From Deltaproteobacteria bacterium UBA5205 (GTDB taxonomy: Bacteria; Desulfobacterota; Syntrophorhabdia; Syntrophorhabdales; Syntrophorhabdaceae), in contig DHVP01000020.1 of assembly GCA_002412715.1 (NCBI GenBank), positions 1 to 12,667 of the forward strand: a stretch of 12,667 nucleotides of DNA. The letters run 5' to 3'. This document shows positions 1 through 8,169 of the stretch, one piece after another; positions within the stretch are counted from its first letter, which is position 1; every line of letters starts with the position of its first letter. Made by a program: the position numbers and the translations under genes. The notes beneath the pieces are model-generated. The model saw only the letters and a program-made list of their open reading frames with translations. It did no database searches and was not told the origin of the DNA.

Positions 1-115
1 GACGAGGAAGACAAAGACCTTCCCGGGGCGTGAGACAGTCTTTTTGTTCTTTGTTTATCAGCCGTCCGCGAAACCTGAAACCTGCCCCTTGCTGCTCCAA
101 TACAGCAACACGCTC

Positions 116-143
116 TTGTACTAATCTGGCAATATGCTACAAT
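116..143 (+). promoter_or_regulatory. Candidate sigma70 promoter of the DUF5661 gene
   Basis: TTGTAC at 116-121 and TACAAT at 138-143 are separated by 16 bases, about 33 bases ahead of the ATG at 177. The -10 box is good and the -35 box moderate. This is pattern matching by eye; the spacing to the strong Shine-Dalgarno is reasonable for a short leader. Confidence 0.4.
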
Positions 144-176
144 CCAAAAAGGACATATCCCCAAAAAGGAGGAAAC

Positions 177-614
177 ATGAAGATTCCGGAATATATCACG
201 AAAGAAGAAGTTCAGAAGTTCTGCAGGGCGCTGAAGATCAGGGACTGGACCAAACTGGATAATGCGAAGGTCACGCCCAAGGAGGCAAAGATCATCCTCG
301 CGGCGGTCAATGACACAAAGATGAAAATAGACCCCGCAGAGTTCCGCAGGGGGCTCGAGGTGGAACTGGAACACGGCATTACATTCAAGGACGCCAACGT
401 GACGAACAACCATCCCCTCGTCACCGGCAAGATAGTGATCGCCCATCTCAAGGAATTTCTTGATTACTACAAACTCCTGGAAGTGGCCGAACTGGAAGGC
501 GATCTGCACAAGGCGATTGTTGGCGGGGACATGAAAAAGATCAAGAAGGAGTACAAGAAGCTGGCGCTGGCGAAGATAGTCCTGGCAAAAACGGAAGCGG
601 CGCAGGTTAATTAA
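177..614 (+). CDS. DUF5661 family protein (145 aa)
   Basis: Small soluble protein of unknown function. Residues about 50-105 carry the pattern I associate with DUF5661: FRRGLEVELEHG, then NVTNNHPLVTGKI and AHLKEFLDYYKLLE. These blocks are typical of this small bacterial/archaeal family, whose biochemical role is not established. The start at 177 is chosen because an excellent Shine-Dalgarno (AAAAAGGAGG) ends four bases before this ATG. The frame is open upstream to 30, but that extension is not protein-like. The C-terminal 40 residues are lysine-rich and probably helical. No signal peptide or membrane segment is seen. It stands alone: its 3' end converges on the lipoprotein gene 23 bases away. 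Family assignment is fairly sure; function is unknown. Confidence 0.85.
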   Translation: MKIPEYITKEEVQKFCRALKIRDWTKLDNAKVTPKEAKIILAAVNDTKMKIDPAEFRRGLEVELEHGITFKDANVTNNHPLVTGKIVIAHLKEFLDYYKLLEVAELEGDLHKAIVGGDMKKIKKEYKKLALAKIVLAKTEAAQVN

Positions 615-637
615 AGCGGCGAAAGGACGAAGACCCG

Positions 638-880
638 TTACCGATTATGCCTATCGGTGTAATATCTGTATGCGCATTCGGGTATGTACTCTTTGTGAAC
701 AACTCCGTCTATCACAAAACATGCGACGTAATTTTGTCCGTAGAAAGCACCTTCCTCGGTGGCCAGGAAAATAGGATCCGGGCGGGCCTTGACATTGTAC
801 GCACAATTCATTGAAGCGCACGACGCAACAGATATCAGAACTACAAGCACCAACCATATTCTCAATGACCCGGTAGACAT
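638..880 (-). CDS. Small putative lipoprotein (80 aa)
   Basis: Unrecognised short exported protein. The N terminus is a type II signal: one Arg, then a hydrophobic run at residues 8-18, then a lipobox V-A-S-C with the lipidated cysteine at position 21. The mature part is only about 60 residues and contains two more cysteines before an aromatic-rich tail with several Tyr. Outer-membrane anchoring is likely, because the residue after Cys is Ala and not Asp. The start is supported by GGGAGGTGG a few bases upstream of the ATG. A second overlapping minus frame at 651-887 lacks these properties and is a shadow. Function unknown; the gene stands alone between convergent and divergent neighbours. Confidence 0.7.
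   Translation of the reverse strand: MSTGSLRIWLVLVVLISVASCASMNCAYNVKARPDPIFLATEEGAFYGQNYVACFVIDGVVHKEYIPECAYRYYTDRHNR
640..658. terminator. Small hairpin between convergent genes
   Basis: ACCGAT (640-645) and ATCGGT (653-658) form a perfect 6-bp stem with a 7-base loop, at the junction between the DUF5661 gene (+) and the 3' end of the lipoprotein gene (-). There is no T-run on either side, so it is at best a weak bidirectional terminator. It overlaps the last lipoprotein codons and could be chance. Confidence 0.25.
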
Positions 881-1010
881 GTTCCACCTCCCAATATTCT
901 ATTGTATCAAATCTTCAACCCGGAGGTAACTGCAGGCGCCCCTGTTTCCCGTTGACGCCGCCTGGACTCATGGTGTACAAAGAACGGGTACGTGGAACGA
1001 AATACACCCT

Positions 1011-1810
1011 GTGAGTTTGCATATGAACGCCGCTGAACTTGAAAGAAAACTCCTGTGTATCATCTCCGATATTGCAGAGGGGCGGTATTCAGACGACATC
1101 ATGGAGCTGACCAGAGATGACGTGCCGGACACCGTCCGCACCATAGCCGAGGCCGTGGCTCTGATGATGGTCAAGGTCGAGGCCCGGGAATTCCAGCTTC
1201 AGCAGCTTGTGGACGAGCTCAAGGAACTCAATGAGAAAATCAGGAAAAACACCATAGCCGCGGTCACCGCCATGGCACATGCCCTGGCGGCACGGGACAC
1301 CTACACCGAGGGCCACACGTCACGGGTCGCGGAACTTTCCCACGCCATCGCCCGCGAGCTCGGTTTGGAAGGCGAGGACCTGGAATACATCCGCTTGGGC
1401 GGGGCACTTCATGACATCGGGAAGATCGGCTTCCCGGACGCTCTCTTCGCCGACCATGAGGGGAAGCTTCCGTCGAACCTCGTGAAGGAGATAAACCGCC
1501 ATCCCTCCATCGGCGTGAAGATCCTCAAGCCTCTCGATTTCCTGGGGCCCGCCATCGACTACGTCTCGGCCCATCACGAACGGCTCGACGGAAGAGGCTA
1601 TCCCCGGGGCCTCAAAGGCGACCAGATCCCCCTCGGGGCCCAGATCGTCTCCGTTGCCGACATCTACGACGCCATCACATCGGAACGCCCCTACCAGGAA
1701 AAAAGAACACCCCACACGGCCCTTGCCATTCTCTACGGGATCGCGGGCACGCGCATCAGACTCGAGATCGTCGAGGCGTTGGAACGAGTACTTGCGAACA
1801 ACGATACGCC

Positions 1811-1814
<4 letters not shown>
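1011..1814 (+). CDS. HD-GYP domain cyclic-di-GMP phosphodiesterase (267 aa)
   Basis: Cytoplasmic phosphodiesterase expected to hydrolyse cyclic di-GMP. The HD-GYP domain fills residues about 80-260. Visible landmarks are H102 (EGH), the HD pair H134-D135 in LHDIGK, H164 in NRHP, and the GYP signature HHERLDGRGYP at 188-198, followed by VADIYDAIT (D217). All expected metal-ligand and signature positions are present, so it should be catalytically competent. Residues 1-80 have no membrane segment. Their pattern (LxxIISDIAEGRYSDDIMELT, then a heptad-like helix at 55-80) resembles a HAMP-like or linker helix that could couple to a partner. The GTG at 1011 has only a weak Shine-Dalgarno; an in-frame ATG at 1023 is an alternative start. 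The TAG stop overlaps the TAA stop of the convergent histidine kinase in the tetranucleotide TTAG. Confidence 0.93.
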
Positions 1815-4018
<2,204 letters not shown>

Positions 4019-4040
4019 TGCACTCCTGATAAATGCTCCA

Positions 4041-4074
4041 AACCAACCTCACCAGACTGGAGCTCTCGTTGGTT
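4041..4074 (-). promoter_or_regulatory. Inverted repeat in the kinase leader
   Basis: AACCAAC (4041-4047) and GTTGGTT (4068-4074) are perfect 7-base inverted arms enclosing a second small hairpin, CCAG-A-CTGG (4052-4060). The structure lies just downstream of the predicted -10 box and ahead of the kinase Shine-Dalgarno. It could be an operator or a leader-RNA hairpin. No regulator is assigned. Confidence 0.3.
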
Positions 4075-4075
4075 C

Positions 4076-4104
4076 ATTATGCTTCAGTTTCGCTCCGATT
4101 TCAA
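4076..4104 (-). promoter_or_regulatory. Probable sigma70 promoter of the PocR histidine kinase
   Basis: On the minus strand, TTGAAA (4099-4104) and CATAAT (4076-4081) are separated by exactly 17 bases, about 57 bases before the kinase ATG. Four to five matches to consensus in each box and ideal spacing make this the best candidate in the 154-base intergenic gap. Confidence 0.55.
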
Positions 4105-4172
4105 GAAAACGGCCCGGTCGCGAGTCGTCACACTCCCCTCCCCTCGCTCCGCGGAAACTCTGGTATGCCCGT

Positions 4173-4544
4173 TCAGGTTTGTGGCTTATCTGTGGCAAAT
4201 GTTTTCAGCTTGTTCCTGAAAAAGATTTCCGATTTTACGGTGGTGCCGTCTGCAAGCCGAATCAGATAAGGCTCGCCCGTTATAGAGGACCTGGAGGCGC
4301 AAAATTCAATGAAGTCCTCTGCCGTCTTCACCTTATTGCCCGCCGCCTTGAGCTTCAGGCGCAGGTGGCTCGAAGCCGCCCGGGCATCATACTCGTGCCC
4401 GTTCCTGATAAACTTCCCTCCCTCCAGTGCTTCGACGGAGGCTATCAAATACTGGATTTTGGCCGTCTCTGAAAGATCCTGGGCGCAAACACGTACCGCC
4501 ACCAGGGAAAGAAGAACCAGGAGCGCTACGAAGATGTTTTTCAT
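4173..4544 (-). CDS. DUF5329 family exported protein (123 aa)
   Basis: Small periplasmic protein. Residues 1-21 are a Sec signal peptide (MKN, hydrophobic core, cleavage after VCA before QD). The mature part shows the DUF5329 pattern: IQYLIASVE, GGKFIRNGHEYDA, then ASSHLRLKL, VKTAEDFIEFCASRSS and SGEPYLIR-type residues near 90-97. The family's biochemical role is not known to me. The start at 4544 is chosen over an upstream in-frame ATG at 4580. It has the AAGGGTGG Shine-Dalgarno and gives a proper signal peptide; the longer form would also overlap the preceding gene's stop. It follows the metallo-hydrolase gene by 13 bases on the same strand, so the two are very likely co-transcribed and translated together. 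Confidence 0.85.
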   Translation of the reverse strand: MKNIFVALLVLLSLVAVRVCAQDLSETAKIQYLIASVEALEGGKFIRNGHEYDARAASSHLRLKLKAAGNKVKTAEDFIEFCASRSSITGEPYLIRLADGTTVKSEIFFRNKLKTFATDKPQT

Positions 4545-4557
4545 ATAAGAGCCACCC

Positions 4558-5790
4558 TTAATCGCGAAAAAATGCCTCATGACTCAGCGAAGGGCCGCTG
4601 ATGAAACCTTGGATCTGGCCGATAGGATAATACGTCTTGTCTGGCGGTGACAGTGATGCATTCAGCGTGGGAGATATCTTAATGGCCTGCCCAAAAACGG
4701 GCGCGACGAAGGCGTCAGCTGCCAGGCTATACTCCTTTAATGATGCAGCCAGTACATCCGGGGCGTCATTGAATCCCTCGACTCCCAGCCGAAATACCCG
4801 GAAATGGGCGGCGATGCTCTGCGGCTCTCCCAGGTCCCTGTGTGCTTTGACTGCCTCGACCGGTCCCATATGGACGACGGAGCGACGTTGCGGGGCCGCT
4901 TTCCCGGCCTCAGGCGGGCGGAATGGTGCTATCGGAAGGAGCGCCACCCTGATCGGTGAAAAGCGGCGTGCGATCTCACGGAAATGGGGACCGTACCCCG
5001 TGTCTCCGGAATAATAGACGTTCCCTGATGGCCCCGAGATAACAAAACCTCCCCAGAGGGTTTGATCCCGGTCCCAGAGCGTACGTCCCGAAAAGTGCTG
5101 CGCAGGGACCAGGGTTACCGTCACGCTTGAAGACAAGCGGACCGACTGCCACCAGTCAAGTTCATCCACCGCAGGGATTCCCGTGCTCCGCATGAGATCG
5201 AGATTGCCGAGCGGCACGACGGCGCGCGGCATTCCTTTTTTTGCAAGACCCTTCAGGGTAGGAACATCAAAATGATCGTAATGGTTGTGAGACACCAGCA
5301 CGACATCGACAGGGGGAAGGTCTTCAAAGCGAATGCCCGGCTTGCTGTAGCGTTCGGGACCCACCCATGATACCGGGCTGCAGCGTTCCGACCATATGGG
5401 GTCAGTGAGAATATTGACCCCGTCCATTTGTATGAGGAAAGTGGCGTGACCGATGGGTGTCACATAGATCGAGCCTTCGGGGGCACGAGCGACAGGCCGC
5501 AGTCCGGAGAAAAACTCGCTTTGCTTCGGCCATTCAGGCCAACCGGTGCGGAAGATCCAGTTCCAAACCCACCACGCAGAGCCGCGTTTTGTCGTCTGAC
5601 CCGACACAGAAGACGGGGTCTGAGGAACACCGGGATTCAAATACCGGACGCCATCAAAGTGTTCCGAGACCTGTTGTATTTTTCCGGCCTGTATATCCGG
5701 TCTTGTCACACAGGCAGACAGTGACAGGAAAGATGTCAGCACCAAAAACAAAACAAACAGGCTCAGTACATTCTTTTTATTTCTTTTCAT
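4558..5790 (-). CDS. MBL-fold metallo-hydrolase lipoprotein, UlaG/NAPE-PLD-like (410 aa)
   Basis: Lipid-anchored metallo-beta-lactamase-fold hydrolase. Residues 1-27 are a lipoprotein signal ending in the lipobox L-S-A-C (Cys27). The catalytic domain covers about 108-375: GHATFLIQMDG and NILTDPIWSERCSP near 114-138; the metal motif H168-x-H170-x-D172-H173; H232 in PAQHFSGR; D263 in YSGDTGYG; a PIAPF loop with H307; and H329 in AAHFRVFRLG. This layout matches the UlaG/RomA/NAPE-PLD-like branch (Lactamase_B_2/3), whose members cleave phosphodiester or lactone bonds. Substrate unknown. The usual HFGTF-type stretch around H329 is HFRVF here. Start: AGGAG seven bases ahead of the ATG. It lies upstream of the DUF5329 gene in the same operon; both products are exported, so a shared envelope role is plausible. 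Confidence 0.92.
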   Translation of the reverse strand: MKRNKKNVLSLFVLFLVLTSFLSLSACVTRPDIQAGKIQQVSEHFDGVRYLNPGVPQTPSSVSGQTTKRGSAWWVWNWIFRTGWPEWPKQSEFFSGLRPVARAPEGSIYVTPIGHATFLIQMDGVNILTDPIWSERCSPVSWVGPERYSKPGIRFEDLPPVDVVLVSHNHYDHFDVPTLKGLAKKGMPRAVVPLGNLDLMRSTGIPAVDELDWWQSVRLSSSVTVTLVPAQHFSGRTLWDRDQTLWGGFVISGPSGNVYYSGDTGYGPHFREIARRFSPIRVALLPIAPFRPPEAGKAAPQRRSVVHMGPVEAVKAHRDLGEPQSIAAHFRVFRLGVEGFNDAPDVLAASLKEYSLAADAFVAPVFGQAIKISPTLNASLSPPDKTYYPIGQIQGFISGPSLSHEAFFRD

Positions 5791-5791
5791 C

Positions 5792-5878
5792 TCAGCTCCT
5801 AATCAATGACCGACTTACAAAGGAATAACTCTTTGGTTCATTCGGAAACGGATAGTTTACTATATTCCTGGAAACCAT
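5792..5878 (-). CDS. Possible 28-codon leader ORF coupled to the MBL-fold gene
   Basis: A short frame starts at an ATG (5876-5878) preceded by a good AGGAGAG seven bases upstream. Its TGA stop lies one base before the metallo-hydrolase ATG (TGAGATG), a typical arrangement for translational coupling. The peptide is basic and serine/tyrosine-rich and is not recognisable. The Shine-Dalgarno of the big gene lies inside its last codons. It may be a chance frame; no homology is claimed. Confidence 0.22.
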   Translation of the reverse strand: MVSRNIVNYPFPNEPKSYSFVSRSLIRS

Positions 5879-5933
5879 GGCAACTCTCCTACCCACCTGC
5901 GCTGACGAACCTGCCGCAACAACCTCATAGCAG

Positions 5934-5975
5934 GCCCCGGCTAGTGCTCGAGAAACTCCTGGGGCGGAAGAGCAC
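5934..5975. other. Possible H-type pseudoknot sequence
   Basis: GCCCCGG (5934-5940) can pair with CC-T-GGGGC (5958-5965). GTGCTC (5944-5949), lying in that loop, can pair with GAGCAC (5970-5975) outside it. The two helices interleave as in an H-type pseudoknot. It sits about 55 bases upstream of the possible leader ORF of the MBL-fold gene (minus strand). Function and even expression are unknown; GC-rich DNA gives such pairings by chance fairly often. Confidence 0.22.
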
Positions 5976-6046
5976 ATGCCATGTTATTTAACGTTCCTGT
6001 GGGGAGTTTTGTGCCTTTTGGTTTACACTTGGTACATGGGGGGCCC

Positions 6047-6306
6047 GCGTGGGGTCTCTTAGCCGGGCAGCCACGCTACGGATCACACCCGTTATGCATT
6101 TTCGGCGCGCTCGATGCTCATTGCGGACAAAGGTAGTCACAAAACTGTAAACTGGCAGTCCGCAGAAATAAGGTATTGGTCAATCGCCAACCTGGTGCAG
6201 TCAGACGCATCGGTCCCAGTCATTTTATGACCGGTCCACGCACTCCGAAAACGCAACGGGTCCCGTGATCCTTCGCTAACGGCTGCCCGGCTAAGAGACC
6301 CCACAC
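6047..6306 (-). repeat. Palindromic ~260-bp element, copy 1
   Basis: The ends are a perfect inverted repeat: the 23 bases at 6050-6072 (starting TGGGGTCTCTTAGCCGG) are repeated in reverse complement at 6281-6303. Pairing continues imperfectly inward through GGATCAC and ACCCGTT blocks to CATTTTCGG/CCGAAAACG, giving a closing stem of about 60 bases. Inside are further inverted pairs (TGCGGAC/GTCCGCA and CGATGC/GCATCG) and a small hairpin with TCAT-AAA-ATGA. A second copy at 7786-8047 lies in opposite orientation with about 75% identity by eye. No transposase and no clear target duplication are present. It could be a MITE-like non-autonomous element or a structured RNA or DNA element. Confidence 0.75.
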
Positions 6307-6396
6307 TCCGTGGCATAGTGAAAAGGTTAGAGGAGACAATTGAGGAAACCCGCATTGCTTCATGTGGCAGCTGAGGGCAACAACAATTTTGTTTCT

Positions 6397-6465
6397 GTGG
6401 ACTCGATGGAGATCAAGTCATCAATCGATCCTTTTAAGTTTAAGGTTCTTAAAGGTTACTTCCTG
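6397..6465 (+). repeat. ~70-bp dispersed repeat, copy A
   Basis: From 6409 to 6465 this matches 11968-12025 in the same orientation at about 80%, including 19 identical bases at the start (GAGATCAAGTCATCAATCG) and an identical end, GTTACTTCCTG. Upstream bases 6397-6408 form an imperfect inverted partner (8 of 12 pairs) of GATCAAGTCATC. In copy B the same palindrome is perfect. It lies between palindromic element copy 1 and the AT-rich gene. Nature unknown. Confidence 0.6.
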
Positions 6466-6543
6466 AAATCCATGCAGTGATATTCCCACTGAATATGCAA
6501 TATTTCAATCAGTAATCAACAATACAGTAGCTCAACATTATCA

Positions 6544-6573
6544 TTGACAGCATAACTCTGCGAATACTATTGT
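6544..6573 (+). promoter_or_regulatory. Candidate promoter of the AT-rich gene
   Basis: A perfect TTGACA at 6544-6549 is followed by TACTAT after 15 bases (6565-6570) or TATTGT after 18 (6568-6573). The gene's GTG at 6583 lies only 10-13 bases beyond and has no Shine-Dalgarno, so the transcript may be leaderless or nearly so. Confidence 0.38.
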
Positions 6574-6582
6574 TTAACCGAA

Positions 6583-7332
6583 GTGAAATCAAAAATTCCT
6601 ATATTAAGCCTATTTCTAATCGCCTTTTTAATATCCTCTCTGTGTTTTGCGGAAGACCAGGATTATTTTTCCTCGGTAAGAACAAGATTTGGCCTGGTTC
6701 AAATTGCTCAATCATTTACAGCCAGCCAGTATGACACCATAAAGTATCGCGGCAAAAGAATATTCTATCGTCCCGGATTGGTTATCGCTCTCCGTGGATA
6801 TTTACAGATGAAGGATTTTGACGTGGTTTTAGCGCATGTAGATTGTGGTAGCTCTCGCTGCGTGACTTCAGAGGAGCTCTATTTGATTATCCTAAAGAAA
6901 GCTACAAGTGCAAAGGTTCTTACACAGAAGAATTTTACGTCCGAAAATGACACTAGACGGCTTTATAAGAAAGGGGAAACAGTCTTTGTTGACTTGGGGT
7001 TTCATAAGAAAAAAAAGAAATACGCAGAGCTTCAGTCAGATAAAATTATAATTCACATTGAGCCATCTCCAATTGTTCCGATGAAACCCTCAAGTTGTGA
7101 GTTTCTCTTCGAGTACTCATTGAATGAATGCAGTTCCCGGAAAAAATACGATGGAGATTGCAACCATATAACCGACGTAACTTTCTCCCTTGCTCTTATG
7201 GGATCAATAGAGTCCCTCTCGAATCATCCTGGCTTCAATAAAGACAAGTGGCATAAAAAGTGTGTCGATTTGTGTGAGGGTAAAAAAGTATCATACGACG
7301 ATTTCAAGAAAAACGCCTGTAGTATCAAATAG
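6583..7332 (+). CDS. Exported cysteine-rich protein of unknown function (249 aa)
   Basis: Not recognised. Residues 1-23 form a convincing Sec signal peptide (MKSK, a long hydrophobic core, cleavage after CFA before ED). The mature protein has eight cysteines, at 88, 93, 172, 183, 193, 227, 231 and 246. The even number and export suggest disulfides; they are grouped as C-x4-C and C-x3-C pairs. A lysine run lies at 142-146. No lipobox or further membrane segment is seen. Base use is visibly AT-rich (near 40% G+C by eye, with many AT-ending codons), unlike the GC-rich neighbours, which points to horizontal acquisition. The only possible start in this frame is the GTG at 6583; no Shine-Dalgarno precedes it. 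It is alone between two inverted copies of the palindromic element, like a cargo gene. Confidence 0.75.
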   Translation: MKSKIPILSLFLIAFLISSLCFAEDQDYFSSVRTRFGLVQIAQSFTASQYDTIKYRGKRIFYRPGLVIALRGYLQMKDFDVVLAHVDCGSSRCVTSEELYLIILKKATSAKVLTQKNFTSENDTRRLYKKGETVFVDLGFHKKKKKYAELQSDKIIIHIEPSPIVPMKPSSCEFLFEYSLNECSSRKKYDGDCNHITDVTFSLALMGSIESLSNHPGFNKDKWHKKCVDLCEGKKVSYDDFKKNACSIK

Positions 7333-7785
7333 CCCTAATAACATGCTCCATGAGATCTCAGTAAGTTTTGACGTCATGCTCTATTTCTGCCCGTAATCCT
7401 CAGTTCTCAATGATACGCCAATCCCCAGCTTGCAGGTGTACTGCCAATCCTCACTCCCCGCCCCTTTTTTACGCCGCAACCTTCAGATGAATTAAGATGA
7501 TTTGATCTGGATTGAGTCCCCTGGCCCACCCCCTGAACTTGAGACCGGCGTACAAGATTTGGTGAGGTTCTTTTCTCCCCCAGAGTGCTTGAGGGCGATA
7601 TGTTCATTGACGGAGAGAGCACGAAGGAAGAGGAACGAGTGGCATAACGATGGCTGCGAAGGATACGTCGGGAATAATCCCGTACACAACTATTGACAAT
7701 AACTCTCTTCTCCCGTCCGAACTGCAAAACTTTGGGGTGGTGTCTTTATTGTATTTCTCCGTTAAAGCTTTTACTAAACCATCGA
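7333..7785. other. Intergenic stretch without recognisable gene
   Basis: About 450 bases between the AT-rich gene and element copy 2. Short frames exist on both strands (for example 7407-7727 minus and 7502-7696 plus), but none has a Shine-Dalgarno, protein-like composition or a motif I recognise. A 10-base palindrome, TGAGATCTCA, lies at 7351-7360. The base composition changes back to GC-rich near 7420, so the boundary of the transferred segment may lie there. It could hold decayed mobile-element sequence, but I cannot name it. Confidence 0.4.
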
Positions 7786-8047
7786 GCGGGGGGTCTTATT
7801 CCCCGGGCAGCCGGTAGCGGAGGATCACGGCACCCGTTCCGTTTTCGGGGCGCGTGGACCGGGCACGAAAGTGACCGGGACCGATGCGCCTGACTGCACC
7901 GAGTTGGCAACACGCTGATAGCTCATGTCTGCGGATTTCCAGCCTACATTCCGGGACCACTTCTGTCCGCAATAAGCATCGAGCGACCCGAAAGCGGTTA
8001 ACGGGTGTGATCCGTAGCGTGGCTGACCGGGGGATAAGGCCCCCCGC
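7786..8047 (+). repeat. Palindromic ~260-bp element, copy 2
   Basis: Inverted copy of the element at 6047-6306. The ends, GCGGGGGG at 7786 and CCCCCCGC ending at 8047, pair over about 27 bases with 3-4 mismatches. The inner blocks are shared with copy 1: GGATCACG, ACCCGTTCCGTTTTCGG, GGGACCGATGCG, CTGACTGCACC, GTCCGCAAT, GCATCGAGCG and ACGGGTGTGATCCGTAGCGT. The small internal hairpin is CAC-GAAA-GTG here against CAT-AAA-ATG in copy 1, a pair-preserving change with a GNRA-type loop. CGATGC/GCATCG is kept, and TGCGGAC/GTCCGCA becomes TGCGGAT/GTCCGCA (a G-U pair). No coding sequence is proposed inside it. Confidence 0.75.
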
Positions 8048-8169
8048 GGACCTTCCGTAACGAGAACAAGGAATAAGAAATACACGCGAGGTAATCTTTT
8101 GTCTTTCCTACTTTATCATCTCCCATGATTCGCATCAAAACCGGGTGACGGATGCCGCCAGAAATGTAC

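Noticed and set aside
6047..6306. Integron attC site interpretation of the palindromic elements
   Set aside because: The copies are in opposite rather than the same orientation, are longer than usual attC sites, and I could not place paired GTTRRRY/RYYYAAC core sites; no integrase is seen.
6137..6355. Minus-strand frame with a protein-like stretch (SRDPLRFRSAWTGH) that is similar to one in element copy 2 at 7693-7893 (+)
   Set aside because: The similarity comes from the two copies of the palindromic element. No Shine-Dalgarno is present, the frames end differently, and the paired changes favour a structural rather than coding explanation.
7407..7727. 106-codon minus frame as a possible transposase remnant
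   Set aside because: No transposase motif (DDE, HUH or tyrosine recombinase) could be seen; composition is not protein-like.
6047..8047. Retron or reverse-transcriptase-linked structured RNA
   Set aside because: No reverse transcriptase or other retron effector frame exists in the window.
7825..8085. 86-codon minus-strand frame through element copy 2
   Set aside because: It lies almost wholly in the palindromic element, has no ribosome site, and the matching frame in copy 1 is interrupted.
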